From the NCBI GenBank assembly GCA_026398875.1, contig JAPLSB010000019.1, positions 62,001 to 126,000 on the forward strand: a stretch of 64,000 nucleotides of DNA, given 5' to 3'. This stretch comes from Gammaproteobacteria bacterium (GTDB lineage: Bacteria; Pseudomonadota; Gammaproteobacteria; Nevskiales; Nevskiaceae). The notes under the pieces were generated by a model, which worked only from the letters and a program-made list of their open reading frames with translations, was not told the DNA's origin and searched no databases. How positions within the stretch are numbered: the stretch's first letter is position 1; the number at the start of each line of letters is the position of its first letter. Of this stretch, positions 25,510 to 35,837 are shown one piece after another. The translations under genes were made by a program, and so were the position numbers.

Positions 25510-26055
25510 TCAGACGCGAATGAAGTGCTGGCGGTAGTGCTGCAACTCGGCAATCGAGTCGCGAATGTCGTCCAGCGCCAGATGGCTCGATTGCTTGTTG
25601 AAGCCGCTGGCGATTTCCGGAGCCCAGCGCCGAGCCAGTTCCTTGACCGTGCTGACGTCAAGGTTGCGGTAGTGAAAGTAACGTTCCAGCGCCGGCATCC
25701 AGCGCGCCAGGAAGCGGCGGTCTTGGCAGATCGAATTGCCGCAGATCGGTGACTTGCCGGGCGGCACCCAATCCTTCAGGAAAGCGATGGTCAGCGCTTC
25801 GGCTTCGGCCTCGCTGGTCGTGCTGGCGCGTACGCGAGCGGTCAGTCCGGACTGGCCGTGCTGGCGCACGTTCCAGTCATCCATCTTGGCCAGTTCGTCT
25901 TCCGGCTGGTGGATGGCGATCACCGGACCGGTGGCCAGCCAGTTCAGCTGGCTGTCGGTGACGATCGTGGCGATCTCGATCAGGCGGTGTTGTTCGGGGA
26001 TCAGACCGGTCATCTCGCAGTCGATCCAGATCAGGTTGTCGGGGTTGGCGTTCAT
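25510..26055 (-). CDS. orn: Oligoribonuclease
   Basis: An essential-type 3'-5' exonuclease that degrades 2- to 5-nt RNAs, including pGpG from c-di-GMP breakdown, which links it to the GGDEF/EAL genes at the left end. DEDDh residues: Asp and Glu in WIDCEMTGL, Asp in [11 protein letters not shown], His and Asp in [12 protein letters not shown]. Length 181 is normal. The start is taken at ATG 26055; a GTG immediately upstream (26058) is in frame. Confidence 0.96.
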   Translation of the reverse strand: MNANPDNLIWIDCEMTGLIPEQHRLIEIATIVTDSQLNWLATGPVIAIHQPEDELAKMDDWNVRQHGQSGLTARVRASTTSEAEAEALTIAFLKDWVPPGKSPICGNSICQDRRFLARWMPALERYFHYRNLDVSTVKELARRWAPEIASGFNKQSSHLALDDIRDSIAELQHYRQHFIRV

Positions 26056-26167
26056 CACGGAAGCCTAGCAGCCAGCAGGCAGTGATCGGGAAGCTGCGTG
26101 CTAGGCTGCCGCCCGCTGAACGCGCTGCGCCAGCGCGCAGCAGACCTGACCGCTTTCCGGAGCCGCC

Positions 26168-26623
26168 ATGCGCCGCATCACGCTGTCCCTCGACGATCCG
26201 CTGGCCGACCAGTTCGATGCCTGGGCCGCTCGCCATGGCTACGAGAATCGCTCTGAAGCGTTCCGCGACCTGTTGCGCGGCCGACTGGAAAGCGAGCGCA
26301 TCGACGACGGCAAGGCCAGCCATTGCGTGGCGACCGTGTCGTACGTCTACAACCACCACGAACGCCAGTTGGCCAGCCGCCTCGCCGAAAGCCAGCACGA
26401 CCATCACGGCCTGAGCCTGGCCACGCTGCACGTGCATCTGGACCACGACAACTGCCTGGAAACGATGGCGTTGAAAGGGCCGCTGCCGAAGGTCAAGGCC
26501 TTCGCCGAATCGCTGATTGCCGAGCGCGGCGTCCGTCACGGCCACGTGCATCTGATCCCGGTGGCGCTGGAAATCTCGCAGGTGCTGGGCGAGCCGCACG
26601 TGCATCTGCACCCGACCAGCTGA
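26168..26623 (+). CDS. nikR: Nickel-responsive regulator NikR
   Basis: A 151-residue NikR: N-terminal ribbon-helix-helix (MRRITLSLDDPLADQFDAW, then RSEAFRDLLR) and C-terminal ACT-like nickel domain. Nickel ligands correspond to His in SQHDHHG, the His-x-His of LHVHLDHDNC and its Cys. It represses nickel uptake when nickel is plentiful. It stands alone here; the nearest metal importer is the NiCoT gene 3.6 kb upstream, a plausible but unproven target. Confidence 0.93.
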   Translation: MRRITLSLDDPLADQFDAWAARHGYENRSEAFRDLLRGRLESERIDDGKASHCVATVSYVYNHHERQLASRLAESQHDHHGLSLATLHVHLDHDNCLETMALKGPLPKVKAFAESLIAERGVRHGHVHLIPVALEISQVLGEPHVHLHPTS

Positions 26624-26649
26624 GCACGGAGCCCCGTCTGCGGGCCAGG

Positions 26650-26680
26650 AAAAAGCCCGTCAGACGAACGCCTGACGGGC
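26650..26680 (-). terminator. Terminator of the MDR oxidoreductase gene
   Basis: GCCCGTCAG (26655-26663) and CTGACGGGC (26672-26680) form a 9-bp stem. On the minus strand it is followed by TTTTT. It also serves the convergent nikR end. Confidence 0.75.
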
Positions 26681-26713
26681 CTGGTTCGGCAGCCGTGAAG
26701 CCGGCTGGAACGC

Positions 26714-27709
26714 TCAGCCGTTGGTGGTCACTACGACCTTGCCGAACTGCTGGTTCGATTCCAGATAGCGATGGGCATCGGCGATCTGCGACAGCGGGAA
26801 GGTCTTGGCGATCACTGGCTTGAGCGTACCGGCCTTCAGACCGGCCAGGATGAACGCTTCGGCAGTGGCCAGACGCTCGGCCGCGTTGTTGAACTCGAAC
26901 AGCGTGTAGCCTCGGATCGTCAGCGCCTTCAGCAGCGACAGGAACAGCGGGTACGGCGTGGCTTCGGTCGACAGCGCGCCGTACTCGATGATGATGCCGC
27001 CGGGTGCTGCGGCTTCGGCCAGCTTCATCAGCTGCGGGCCGCCGACCGGATCGAAGGCGACCCGCGCGCCCCTTCCACCGGTGATCCGCATCACTTCCGC
27101 CGACAGGTCCTGCTCGTCGGTCACCACGACATGCGCTGCACCCGCGGCCTTCAGGTCGGCGACCTTGGCGCGCGTGCGGGTCACCGCGATGCTGGTCGCG
27201 CCAACGGCATTGGCGGTCTGGATCGAAGCGATGCCGACGCTCGATGACGCCGCCGTGATCACCGCCGCTTCACCGGCCTTCAGGCCGGCAATCTCGATCA
27301 AGGCACCCCAGCTGGTCAGGTAGGCCATCCAGACGCCGGCGGCATCGATGGCGCTAAGGCCGGCCGGGCGCTTGCGCAGGCCGTAGACCGGCACGATCGC
27401 CTCATCGGCGTAGACGCCGTAGGCATTCATCGAGAACGCCGGGATCACGCTGATCGCTTCGCCGACGGCATAGCCGGTGACGCCTTCACCCAGCGCCAGC
27501 ACGGTCGCCGATGCTTCGTAACCGATGCGCGCCGGCAGCACCGGGGCTTCAAGATAGGCGCCGGCGCGGAACATCGCTTCGGCACGGTTCAGGCCGATCG
27601 CTTCGACCTTGACCTTGACTTCGCCCTTGCCCGGCGCGCCGACATCAAGTTGCTCGATCTGCAGGACTTCCGGCGCACCGGTTGCGTGAAAGCGGACGAC
27701 TCTGGCCAT
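26714..27709 (-). CDS. Zinc-independent MDR / quinone oxidoreductase-like dehydrogenase
   Basis: A 331-residue medium-chain dehydrogenase/reductase of the quinone oxidoreductase subgroup. N-terminal GroES-like domain (AIGLNRAEAMFRAGAYLEAP) without the structural zinc cysteines, then a Rossmann domain with AVITAASSSVGIASIQTANAVG for NADPH. The substrate is unknown. Start at ATG 27709 is set by GAGGAGA eight bases upstream. It lies 66 bp from the divergence-free end of the efflux operon on the same strand but has its own ribosome-binding site and probably its own promoter. Confidence 0.85.
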   Translation of the reverse strand: MARVVRFHATGAPEVLQIEQLDVGAPGKGEVKVKVEAIGLNRAEAMFRAGAYLEAPVLPARIGYEASATVLALGEGVTGYAVGEAISVIPAFSMNAYGVYADEAIVPVYGLRKRPAGLSAIDAAGVWMAYLTSWGALIEIAGLKAGEAAVITAASSSVGIASIQTANAVGATSIAVTRTRAKVADLKAAGAAHVVVTDEQDLSAEVMRITGGRGARVAFDPVGGPQLMKLAEAAAPGGIIIEYGALSTEATPYPLFLSLLKALTIRGYTLFEFNNAAERLATAEAFILAGLKAGTLKPVIAKTFPLSQIADAHRYLESNQQFGKVVVTTNG

Positions 27710-27775
27710 CGTGATTGTCTCCTCAAGGATTCTGGACACTGCGCTCTGTCGGCACAGCGGGTTGCCATTCTGGCA

Positions 27776-29215
27776 TCAAGGTGCGGCGCTTCCATCGCGG
27801 GCGACTGCCTCATCGGCCGCGTGCCAGCCACCACCGAGCGCCCGGTACAGGCGCACCGCCGCCAAGCGTGTGTTGCGCCGGGCGGCCGACAGCGCCAGTT
27901 CGGAATCGAACAGGTCGCGCTCGGCGTTGATGACATCGAAGTACGACGAAAAGCCGATCCGGTAGCGCGCCAGCGCGATCTCGTCGGCGCGACGCAGCGC
28001 GGCGACTCTGGCGCCTTGCTCGGTTTCGAAGGCGTCGTACTTGCGCCGTTCGATCAGCGCGTCGGCGACATCGCGGAACGCGCCCTTGACGGTCTGTTCG
28101 TAGGCCAGGATCGCCTCGCGTTTGCGGGCATCGGCAAGGTCGACCTGATACAGATTGCGCTCGGCATCGAGCAGCGGCTGCAGCAGATTGCCGCCGAAGC
28201 TGAAGGCGTTCGAGCCGCTGCTGAACAGGCCGTCGAGCTGCTGGCTGGCGCTGCCGAAGCTGCCGGTCAGTGCCAGCCTCGGGAACAGCGAGGCCTTGGC
28301 AACGCCAACGCGCGCATTGGCCGCCTTCATCGCGCTTTCGGCCTGCAGGATGTCCGGGCGACGCTCCAGCAGCGTCGACGACAGACCGGCCGGCGGTTCC
28401 GGTGCTACGTCGTGCATGTCGGTGGCGCGGGCCACCTCGCCCGGCCAGCCGCCGGTGAGCACGCCGATCAGGTCTTCGACGAGGCCCATCTGCCGCTCCA
28501 GCTCCGGCACGTTGGCGCGCGCGGCCGCGGCTTGCGCCTCGGCGGTGGCAACATCGAGCCCGCTGATCACGCCGCGGTCGTGGCGCGCCTTGGTCAGCTC
28601 GACGAATTTTTCGCGCGTACCGACCGTGCGCCGGGTGATCGCCAGCTGTTCGTCGAGCGTCTGCAGGTTGTAGTAGGCCGTGGCCAGGTCGCCGATCAGC
28701 GCCACGGTGACGCCGCGCCGGGCCTGCTCGGAGGCCAGCAGTTCGGCCTGCGCGGCTTCGGTGGAACGGCGCAGCCGTCCCCACAGGTCTAGCTCCCAGG
28801 TTGCGGTCAAGCTGACCCGGTTGACGGTCAGATCGCGGTTGATGCCGGCAAAGGCCACGGCCTGTGCGGACTGCTTGTTGCGCGTGCGATCGGCTTCCAG
28901 GCCGATCTGCGGCAGCAGCACCAGACCGGTGGCACCGGCGGTGGCGCGCGCCTGCTCGATGCGGGCATAGGCGCGCTTCAGGTCGAGATTGCCGGCCAGC
29001 GCGGTCTCGATCAGCTTCTGCAGCACCGGATCGGTGTAGACCTGCCGCCAGTCATGTTCGCCCAGTGCCGGCTGCATCGCCGTGTCCAGCGCAGCCGGCG
29101 CATCGCCACGGAAACCGGCCGGCGCAGCCAGATCCGGGCGCTGGTAATCGGGGCCCAGCGCGCAGCCGGCGAGCAAGGCCGCTGCAATCGTCAAGGCCAG
29201 CGGATGCCGCTTCAC
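27776..29215 (-). CDS. RND efflux outer-membrane channel (NodT/OprM family)
   Basis: A 479-residue TolC-like lipoprotein channel. Lipobox [15 protein letters not shown] gives the acylated Cys near residue 18; two repeated long-helix regions follow, with [16 protein letters not shown] and [23 protein letters not shown]. It completes the tripartite pump encoded immediately upstream, overlapping the pump gene by four bases (29212-29215). Confidence 0.93.
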   Translation of the reverse strand: MKRHPLALTIAAALLAGCALGPDYQRPDLAAPAGFRGDAPAALDTAMQPALGEHDWRQVYTDPVLQKLIETALAGNLDLKRAYARIEQARATAGATGLVLLPQIGLEADRTRNKQSAQAVAFAGINRDLTVNRVSLTATWELDLWGRLRRSTEAAQAELLASEQARRGVTVALIGDLATAYYNLQTLDEQLAITRRTVGTREKFVELTKARHDRGVISGLDVATAEAQAAAARANVPELERQMGLVEDLIGVLTGGWPGEVARATDMHDVAPEPPAGLSSTLLERRPDILQAESAMKAANARVGVAKASLFPRLALTGSFGSASQQLDGLFSSGSNAFSFGGNLLQPLLDAERNLYQVDLADARKREAILAYEQTVKGAFRDVADALIERRKYDAFETEQGARVAALRRADEIALARYRIGFSSYFDVINAERDLFDSELALSAARRNTRLAAVRLYRALGGGWHAADEAVARDGSAAP

Positions 29216-32200
29216 GAGTTCACCTCCACCGCCTTCGGCCGGCCACCGCCAAGGCGATCGGCCAGACCCTGCACCAAGACATACAGCAATGGCACCAGCA
29301 CGATGCCGATCACCGTTGCCGCCGTCATGCCGAACACCACGGCGGTGCCGAGCACCGAGCGCGCTGCAGCACCTGCGCCGGTCGCGATGGCCAGCGGCAC
29401 GGCGCCGAGAATGAACGCGAACGAGGTCATCAGGATCGGCCGCAGGCGCAGCCGAGCACCTTCCAGCGCGGCGTCGACCAGCGTCGCGCCACGCTCGCGA
29501 GCCAGCTTGGCGAACTCGACGATCAGGATCGCGTTCTTCGCCGCCAGACCGATGAGCATGATCAGGCCGACCTGGGCATAGATGTCGTTGGCCATGCCGC
29601 GCAAGGCCAGGCCCCCGAACGCACCGAACACCGCGAACGGGATCGACGCCAGTACCGCGAACGGTACCGCCCAGCTTTCATACAGCGCCGCCAGCACCAG
29701 GAACACGAACAGCATCGCCATCGCGAAGATCAGCGGCGCCTGCCCGCCGGACTGCTTTTCCTGGTAGGTCTGGCCGGTCCATTCGAAGCTGTAGCCGTCG
29801 GGAAGCATCTCTGCTGCCAATTGCTCCATCGCGGCCACCGCCTCGCTCGACGAATGGCCGGCGGCCGGATTGCCGCTGATGCTGATCGCGCGGTAGACGT
29901 TGTAGCGGTCGATCGACTCGGTGCTGTCGCGGATCTCGGTGCTCACCACGGTCGACAACGGCACCATCTCGCCGGTATCGGAGCGCACGTACAGGTTGTT
30001 GACCGCATCCGGCGAACTGCGCGCGGCCGCCTCCGCCTGTGCCGTGACCCTGAAGGTGCGTCCATACAGGTTGAAGTCGTTGATGTAGGCGCCGCCCAGA
30101 AACGCCTGCAGCGAACCGAACACATCGGAGATCGGCACGCCGAGCGTCTTCACTCGCTCGCGGTCGATGCGGTACTCGACCTGCGGCACCTTGGCCGAGA
30201 ACAGCGTGAACACGCGGCTCAGTTCCGGTCGCTTGTTGGCTTCGGCGATGAGCTCCTGCGCAACCCGTGCGAGATCGTTGACGTCGCCGCCGCGGCGATC
30301 CTCGAGCAGGAACTCGAAGCCGCCAGTGGCACTGATGCCGGGAATCGATGGCGGGTTCAGCACCAGGAAGTTGGCTTCCGAGATCGCGGCCAGTTCCCGG
30401 TTGAAGCGCTTGACGATGTCGAAGGCGCTGTGGCCGGCGCCGCCACGGTCGGCCCAGGGCTTCAGGATGATGAAGCCGGTCGCGGTATACGGCGTGTTGA
30501 TGCGGGTGATGATGCTGAAGCCGTTGATCGCCAGAAAGCTTTCGACTTCCGGAAACTTCTCTTCGACCAGCTTGCGGAACTTGTCCATCACCGCTTCGGT
30601 GCGCTGCAACGATGCACCGGCTGGAAGGCTGGCGTTGACCAGCAGATAGCCCTGATCCTCATCCGGCAGGAAGCCGCCTGGACGGCTCTGCACCAGATAG
30701 ACCGTGCTGCCGATCAGCACCACGAATGCCGCCATCGGCAGCACCCGGTGGCTCAGCGAACGCTGCACCACGCGTCCGTAGCCGTTGGCGAAGCGATCGA
30801 AGCCACGATTGAACAGGCCGAAGAAGCGGCCGGCCGGCCCGCGCCAGCGCGACTCCGCAGTCGGCTTCAGCAGCAGCGCGCACAGCGCCGGGATGAAGGT
30901 CAACGCCACCAACGCCGAGATCAGCACCGACACCGACAGCGTCAGCGCGAACTGCCGGTAGAACAGCCCGGTCAGCCCGCCGAGGAAGGCCACCGGCACG
31001 AACACGGCGGTCAGCACCAGCGCGATCGCGACGACCGGGCCAGCCACGTCATGCAGCGCGGCACGCGTGGCGTCGCGGGCATTCATGCCGTGGCGATCCA
31101 TCTTTTCGGTCACCGCTTCGACGACCACGATCGCATCGTCGACGACCAGACCGATCGCCAGCACCATCGCGAACAAGGTCAGCGTGTTGATCGAGAAGTC
31201 CAGCGCCAGAAACACCGTGAAGGTGCCGATCAGCGATACCGGCACGGCCAGCATCGGAATCAATGTGGCACGCCAGCTTTCGAGAAAGATGAACACCACC
31301 AGCAGCACCAGCGCGGCCGCAATGGCCAGGGTCAGATAGACCTCGTGCAGCGATTCGGACACGAACAGCGTGGTGTCGAACGGCACCGTGTAGCTGATCC
31401 CGGCTGGGAAGCTTTTGGCCAGCTGGGCCATGGTTTCGTTGACCCGCCGGGCCACATCGAGGGCGTTGGCATTCGGCAGCTGGAAGATGCCGATATTGGC
31501 GACCGGATTGCCGTTGAGCCGCGTCGAGCGACCGTAGTCGGCAGCCGCCAGTTCGATGCGCGCGACGTCCTTGAGCTTGACCAGGGTGCCATCGTTGCGC
31601 GCGCGCAACACGATGTTCTCGTACTCGCCGATGCCGACCAGGCGCCCTTTCACGGTCACCGGATACTGCAGCTCCTGCCCCGGCGGTGCCGGCTCGGCGC
31701 CGATGGTGCCGGCTGGTGCAACGACGTTCTGCTCGTTCAGGACACGCGAGATGTCCTGCGTGGTGACGCCGAAGCGCGCCATCTTCTGCGGGTCCATCCA
31801 GATCCGCATGCCGTAGTCGCGGGCGCCGAACACGGTCACCGTCCCGACGCCCGGAATGCGCGCCAGCGCGTCGTAGATCTGCAGGGTCGCGTAGTTCGAC
31901 AGCCACAGATAGTCGTAACGCGGATCATCGGCGCGCAGGGAAATGAACAGCAGCGGCTGCGGCTGGCGCTTCTGCACCGTCACGCCCTGGCGGATCACTT
32001 CCTGTGGCAGCGCGCGCTGGGCGATCGCCACCTGGTTCTGGACGTTGACGGCGGCGATGTCCTGATCGGTGCCGATCTCGAAGCTGACGGTGAGCGTGTA
32101 GACGCCGTCGTTGGAGGCCTTCGACGACATGTAGATCATGTTCGGCACGCCGTTGACCTGCGCCTCGATCGGCGCGGCCACCGACTGCTCGACGGTCGCG

Positions 32201-32361
32201 GCATCGGCTCCTGGGAAGGTCGCGGTGACGACGATCGTCGGCGGCGTGATTTGCGGGTAGCGGGCAATCGGCAAGCCGGTCAGCGCCACACCGCCGGCCA
32301 GCGTGATCAGGATCGCGATGACCGTCGCGAAGATCGGTCGGTCGATGAAGTAGTTGATCAC
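29212..32361 (-). CDS. RND multidrug efflux permease (HAE1 family, AcrB/MexB type)
   Basis: A 1049-residue inner-membrane proton antiporter. N-terminus [19 protein letters not shown], periplasmic porter domain [19 protein letters not shown], and in TM4 the proton-relay Asp pair within [11 protein letters not shown]; GGxxLPDEDQG-like [12 protein letters not shown] starts the second half. This is the AcrB/MexB subfamily; the substrates cannot be told from sequence. Overlaps both neighbours by four bases. Confidence 0.96.
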   Translation of the reverse strand: MINYFIDRPIFATVIAILITLAGGVALTGLPIARYPQITPPTIVVTATFPGADAATVEQSVAAPIEAQVNGVPNMIYMSSKASNDGVYTLTVSFEIGTDQDIAAVNVQNQVAIAQRALPQEVIRQGVTVQKRQPQPLLFISLRADDPRYDYLWLSNYATLQIYDALARIPGVGTVTVFGARDYGMRIWMDPQKMARFGVTTQDISRVLNEQNVVAPAGTIGAEPAPPGQELQYPVTVKGRLVGIGEYENIVLRARNDGTLVKLKDVARIELAAADYGRSTRLNGNPVANIGIFQLPNANALDVARRVNETMAQLAKSFPAGISYTVPFDTTLFVSESLHEVYLTLAIAAALVLLVVFIFLESWRATLIPMLAVPVSLIGTFTVFLALDFSINTLTLFAMVLAIGLVVDDAIVVVEAVTEKMDRHGMNARDATRAALHDVAGPVVAIALVLTAVFVPVAFLGGLTGLFYRQFALTLSVSVLISALVALTFIPALCALLLKPTAESRWRGPAGRFFGLFNRGFDRFANGYGRVVQRSLSHRVLPMAAFVVLIGSTVYLVQSRPGGFLPDEDQGYLLVNASLPAGASLQRTEAVMDKFRKLVEEKFPEVESFLAINGFSIITRINTPYTATGFIILKPWADRGGAGHSAFDIVKRFNRELAAISEANFLVLNPPSIPGISATGGFEFLLEDRRGGDVNDLARVAQELIAEANKRPELSRVFTLFSAKVPQVEYRIDRERVKTLGVPISDVFGSLQAFLGGAYINDFNLYGRTFRVTAQAEAAARSSPDAVNNLYVRSDTGEMVPLSTVVSTEIRDSTESIDRYNVYRAISISGNPAAGHSSSEAVAAMEQLAAEMLPDGYSFEWTGQTYQEKQSGGQAPLIFAMAMLFVFLVLAALYESWAVPFAVLASIPFAVFGAFGGLALRGMANDIYAQVGLIMLIGLAAKNAILIVEFAKLARERGATLVDAALEGARLRLRPILMTSFAFILGAVPLAIATGAGAAARSVLGTAVVFGMTAATVIGIVLVPLLYVLVQGLADRLGGGRPKAVEVNS

Positions 32362-33542
32362 GGCTTGGCTGCCGGCTTGGCTTCGGTCGGGGCCGCGGCT
32401 TGAGCCGGGGCTGGCGGCGGCGCATCGGCATCACGCGCCGTGACGGCGATGCCGGCCTTCATCTTCTGCATGCCTTCGATGACGACGACGTCACCGACGT
32501 TCAGGCCCTTGGCGACGATCCAGTTCGGATCCACCCGCGCGCCCATCGTCACATCGCGCTGCTGCGCCTTCGCTTCGGCGTCGATCACCCAGACATAGTT
32601 CTTGCCCTGGAATTCCTGCACGGCGCGCTGCGGCACTAGCAGCGCGTCCTTGAGGTTCTGCGTGGTGACGCGCACGCGGGCGAACTGGTTGGCGCGCAGC
32701 AGCTGCTCGGGATTGGGGACTTCCAGACGCAGCTTCAGCGTGCCGGTGGCACTGTCGACCGCGGCATCGATGAAATTCAGACGGCCCGGATACGGATACT
32801 CCGAGCCATCGCCGAGCAGGACCTTGAAGCTGCGGTTGCTCTTGGCCGCCTGATCGAGCGCCATGCCGAGCTCGCGCTGCACTTCCAGAACGCGCGATTC
32901 GCTGATCGCGAAGTTCACGTACATCGGATCGGTCGAGTACACCGTGGTCAGCAAGGTCGTGTAGGCGGTGACCAGTCCGCCGACCTTCAGCTGCGCGCGG
33001 CCAATGACGCCATCGATCGGCGAGGTGATCCGGGTGTAGCCCAGGTTCAGTTGCGCGGTCTGCAGGGCCGCCCTCGCCGCTTCCACTTGCGCGTTCGACG
33101 CATCGTGACGCGCGATCGCGGCATCGAGTTCCTGCTGGCTGACTGCGTCGATGGTCGAGAGCGGCTTCACGCGGGCGAGATCGCGATCGGCCTGATCGAA
33201 TGCCGACTGCGCCAGCGCCAGAGCCGCCTTGGCCTGTGCCACCGCGGCCTCATACGGCTGAGCATCGATGACGAACAGCAGCTGCCCCTTCTTGACGCGG
33301 GTGCCTTCGACAGCGGCCTGCGCTTCCAGCAGGCCACCGACCCGTGGGCGGATCTCGACCTCGTTCAGCGCTTCGGTCTGAGCCACGTAATCGACGGTGA
33401 CGCTGGCTTCCGACGGTGTGATCGTCTTGACCACGACCTGTGGCGGCGGCGGTGCCGGCGGTGGCGTGGCCGACGAACAGGCAACGAGTGTCGCGGCCAG
33501 CAAGGTGGCCGGCAGGGTGGCGCGAACCGCAGGGAACTTCAT
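32358..33542 (-). CDS. RND efflux periplasmic adaptor (membrane fusion protein)
   Basis: A 394-residue AcrA/MexA-type lipoprotein. Lipobox [10 protein letters not shown]; a lipoyl half-motif [28 protein letters not shown]; a coiled-coil hairpin (residues 95-160); a second lipoyl half [19 protein letters not shown]; then a C-terminal Pro/Ala-rich tail. ATG 33542 with GGAG eight bases upstream; an ATG directly before it (33545) is in frame. It is the first gene of the adaptor-pump-channel operon. Confidence 0.93.
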   Translation of the reverse strand: MKFPAVRATLPATLLAATLVACSSATPPPAPPPPQVVVKTITPSEASVTVDYVAQTEALNEVEIRPRVGGLLEAQAAVEGTRVKKGQLLFVIDAQPYEAAVAQAKAALALAQSAFDQADRDLARVKPLSTIDAVSQQELDAAIARHDASNAQVEAARAALQTAQLNLGYTRITSPIDGVIGRAQLKVGGLVTAYTTLLTTVYSTDPMYVNFAISESRVLEVQRELGMALDQAAKSNRSFKVLLGDGSEYPYPGRLNFIDAAVDSATGTLKLRLEVPNPEQLLRANQFARVRVTTQNLKDALLVPQRAVQEFQGKNYVWVIDAEAKAQQRDVTMGARVDPNWIVAKGLNVGDVVVIEGMQKMKAGIAVTARDADAPPPAPAQAAAPTEAKPAAKP

Positions 33543-33611
33543 CATGGCAACTCCGATACGGGACACGCCGCAACTCGTCGCGGTGCGCGACGGCCGGCGA
33601 TGGATGGCGCG

Positions 33612-33655
33612 GAGCATACTTGCTTAGTCAGCTAGATGCTAGCTTGCTAGCGATT
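33612..33655. promoter_or_regulatory. Divergent control region with CTAG repeats, probable MarR operator
   Basis: Between the efflux operon and the MarR gene lies AGCTAGATGCTAGCT (33630-33644, 6-bp arms around ATG) followed by another TTGCTAGC. CTAG occurs three times at 7- and 8-bp spacing (33632, 33639, 33647). TATGCT on the minus strand (33618 to 33613) could be the efflux -10 element. CTAG is rare in such genomes, which makes the cluster stand out. Confidence 0.5.
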
Positions 33656-33670
33656 CGTTACACTGCCGCC

Positions 33671-34147
33671 ATGAACGACGTCCAGGAATTCGTCTTGCTG
33701 ATGCGCACCGTGCCGCGCGACTGGCGCGCCGCGATCGATCGTCGCCTCGCGCCACTGGGCCTGTCGCAGGCGAAATGGCAGCCGCTGCTGTACCTGCTGC
33801 GCGCCGACGGGCCGCCAACGCAAGCCGATATCGCCCGCTACCTGGAGGTCGAATCGCCGACCGTCGTGCGTCTACTCGATCGCCTCGAAGCCGATGGCTG
33901 GATCCAGCGCCATCACTGTCCCGGCGATCGCCGCGCCCGCCGCATTCATCTGACCGAACGCGCCCGTGCGGTCTGCGACGAGATCGAAAGTGCAGTCATC
34001 GATGTGCGTCGGCAGCTGTTGGGCTCGGTGACCCCGCAGGAGATGGCCGCCTGCATCGACGTGTTGCGTCGGATCAGCGCCGCCACGGCGGAAGTGACCG
34101 CCAGCGACCACGGACAGCCCACGGTGAAAGGCAGTCCGGGCGGTTAA
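33671..34147 (+). CDS. MarR-family regulator of the efflux operon
   Basis: A 158-residue winged-helix repressor. Helix-turn-helix PTQADIARYLEVESPTVVRLLDRLEADGWI and wing HHCPGDRRARRIHLTERA are typical. It is divergent from the RND operon, with 128 bp between the starts, so it most likely represses that operon and itself through the CTAG-rich palindrome. The chosen ATG at 33671 (MNDVQEFVLLMR) follows a region that is open in frame upstream but is operator DNA. Confidence 0.88.
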   Translation: MNDVQEFVLLMRTVPRDWRAAIDRRLAPLGLSQAKWQPLLYLLRADGPPTQADIARYLEVESPTVVRLLDRLEADGWIQRHHCPGDRRARRIHLTERARAVCDEIESAVIDVRRQLLGSVTPQEMAACIDVLRRISAATAEVTASDHGQPTVKGSPGG

Positions 34148-34184
34148 AATCCACATCCCTTTCCGCCACGCCCCTCGCGAAGCC

Positions 34185-35738
34185 ATGACTGCCACCTTGA
34201 CCGCCAAGTCGACTGCCATTGCGCAGGACGACCTGATCCAGAGCGTTGCCGACGCGCTGCAGTACATCTCGTACTACCACCCGGTCGACTACATCAAGAA
34301 TCTCGCAGCCGCCTACGAGCGCGAGGAATCGCCGGCCGCCAAGGACGCCATCGCCCAGATCCTGATCAATTCGCGGCTGTGCGCCGAAGGCCACCGGCCG
34401 ATCTGCCAGGACACCGGCATCGTCACGGTGTTTCTGAAGATCGGCATGAACGTGACCTGGCCGGACGCGACGATGGGTGTCGAGGACATGTGCAACGAAG
34501 GCGTGCGCCGCGCCTACAACCATCCGGACAACAAGCTGCGCGCCTCGGTGCTAGCCGACCCCGCCTTCTCGCGCCGCAACACCAAGGACAACACGCCGGC
34601 GGTGATCAATGTGTCCGTCGTGCCGGGCAATGAAGTCGAAGTGATCGTCGCGGCCAAGGGCGGCGGCTCGGAAGCGAAGTCGAAGTTCGCGATGCTCAAC
34701 CCGTCCGATTCGATCGTCGACTGGGTGCTGAAGACGGTGCCGACGATGGGCGCCGGCTGGTGCCCGCCGGGCATGCTCGGCATCGGCATCGGTGGCACGG
34801 CCGAAAAGGCCATGCTGCTGGCCAAGGAATCGCTGATGGACGCGATCGACATGCCGGAGCTCAAGGCCCGCAAGACCGCAGGCGAAGCGCTGTCGAAGAT
34901 CGAGGAACTGCGCATCGAGCTGTACGACAAGGTCAACGCGCTGGGCATCGGCGCGCAGGGCCTGGGCGGCCTGACCACGGTGCTGGACGTGAAGATCTAC
35001 GACTACCCGACCCACGCGGCGAACCTGCCGGTGGCGATCATTCCGAACTGCGCCGCGACCCGTCACGCGCACTTCGTGCTCGACGGCTCCGGGCCGGTCG
35101 CGCTCGATCCGCCGTCGCTGGAAGACTGGCCGAAGCTGACCTACTCGCCGGCCGGCGCTCGTCGCGTCAATCTGGACACCGTCACGCGCGAAGAAGTCGC
35201 CAGCTGGAAGCCGGGCGAAGTGATCCTGCTGAACGGCAAGCTGCTGACCGGCCGCGACGCCGCCCACAAGCGGATGACCGACATGCTGTCGAAGGGCGAA
35301 AAACTGCCGGTCGACTTCACCAACCGCTTCATCTACTACGTTGGCCCGGTCGACCCGGTTCGTGACGAAGTGGTGGGCCCGGCGGGCCCGACCACCGCAA
35401 CGCGCATGGACAAGTTCACGCGCCAGATGCTGGAAGCCACCGGCCTGCTTGGCATGGTCGGCAAGAGCGAGCGCGGCCAGATCGCGATCGACGCGATCAA
35501 GGACAACAAGGCGGTCTATCTGATGGCGGTCGGCGGTGCGGCCTATCTCGTGTCCAAGGCGATCAAGGCATCGAAGGTCGTCGCCTTCGAAGACCTCGGC
35601 ATGGAAGCGATCTACGAGTTCACCGTGACCGACATGCCTGTCACCGTTGCCGTCGACAGCGCCGGCACCTCGGTCCACGAAACCGGGCCGAAGCTGTGGA
35701 AGGGCAAGATCGCAGGGATTCCGGTGGTAAGAGCCTGA
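34185..35738 (+). CDS. Class I fumarate hydratase (iron-sulfur type)
   Basis: A 517-residue two-domain fumarase that interconverts fumarate and malate in the TCA cycle using an oxygen-sensitive [4Fe-4S] cluster. Cluster ligands are the Cys in HRPICQDTGIV, GAGWCPPGM, and IPNCAATRHAHF. The C-terminal domain contains the GRDAAHKRM and PVGPTTA-like GPAGPTTATRMD elements. ATG 34185 gives MTATLTAKSTAIAQDDLI. It starts 37 bp after the MarR gene but is unlikely to be related to efflux. Confidence 0.93.
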   Translation: MTATLTAKSTAIAQDDLIQSVADALQYISYYHPVDYIKNLAAAYEREESPAAKDAIAQILINSRLCAEGHRPICQDTGIVTVFLKIGMNVTWPDATMGVEDMCNEGVRRAYNHPDNKLRASVLADPAFSRRNTKDNTPAVINVSVVPGNEVEVIVAAKGGGSEAKSKFAMLNPSDSIVDWVLKTVPTMGAGWCPPGMLGIGIGGTAEKAMLLAKESLMDAIDMPELKARKTAGEALSKIEELRIELYDKVNALGIGAQGLGGLTTVLDVKIYDYPTHAANLPVAIIPNCAATRHAHFVLDGSGPVALDPPSLEDWPKLTYSPAGARRVNLDTVTREEVASWKPGEVILLNGKLLTGRDAAHKRMTDMLSKGEKLPVDFTNRFIYYVGPVDPVRDEVVGPAGPTTATRMDKFTRQMLEATGLLGMVGKSERGQIAIDAIKDNKAVYLMAVGGAAYLVSKAIKASKVVAFEDLGMEAIYEFTVTDMPVTVAVDSAGTSVHETGPKLWKGKIAGIPVVRA

Positions 35739-35751
35739 TCCAAGACGCACG

Positions 35752-35788
35752 AAAAAGGCGGCGTTCGATAATTCGAACGCCGCCTTTT
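35752..35788. terminator. Strong bidirectional terminator after fumarase
   Basis: A 16-bp stem with AAAAGGCGGCGTTCGA and TCGAACGCCGCCTTTT around a TAAT loop. A-run on the left and T-run on the right make it effective for both directions. Confidence 0.85.
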
Positions 35789-35798
35789 CAAACTCAAG

Positions 35799-35827
35799 GC
35801 CACCCGGTGCAAACCGGGTGGCTTTTT
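35799..35827 (+). terminator. Second terminator in tandem
   Basis: GCCACCCGGT, loop GCAA, ACCGGGTGGC, then TTTTT. It lies 10 bp after the previous hairpin and just before the end of the convergent acyl-CoA dehydrogenase gene. Confidence 0.85.
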
Positions 35828-35837
35828 CGTTGGAACC

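Noticed and set aside
28864-32403. 1179-codon plus-strand frame over the RND operon
   Set aside because: Antisense shadow of the channel and pump genes; the minus-strand products have full family motifs.
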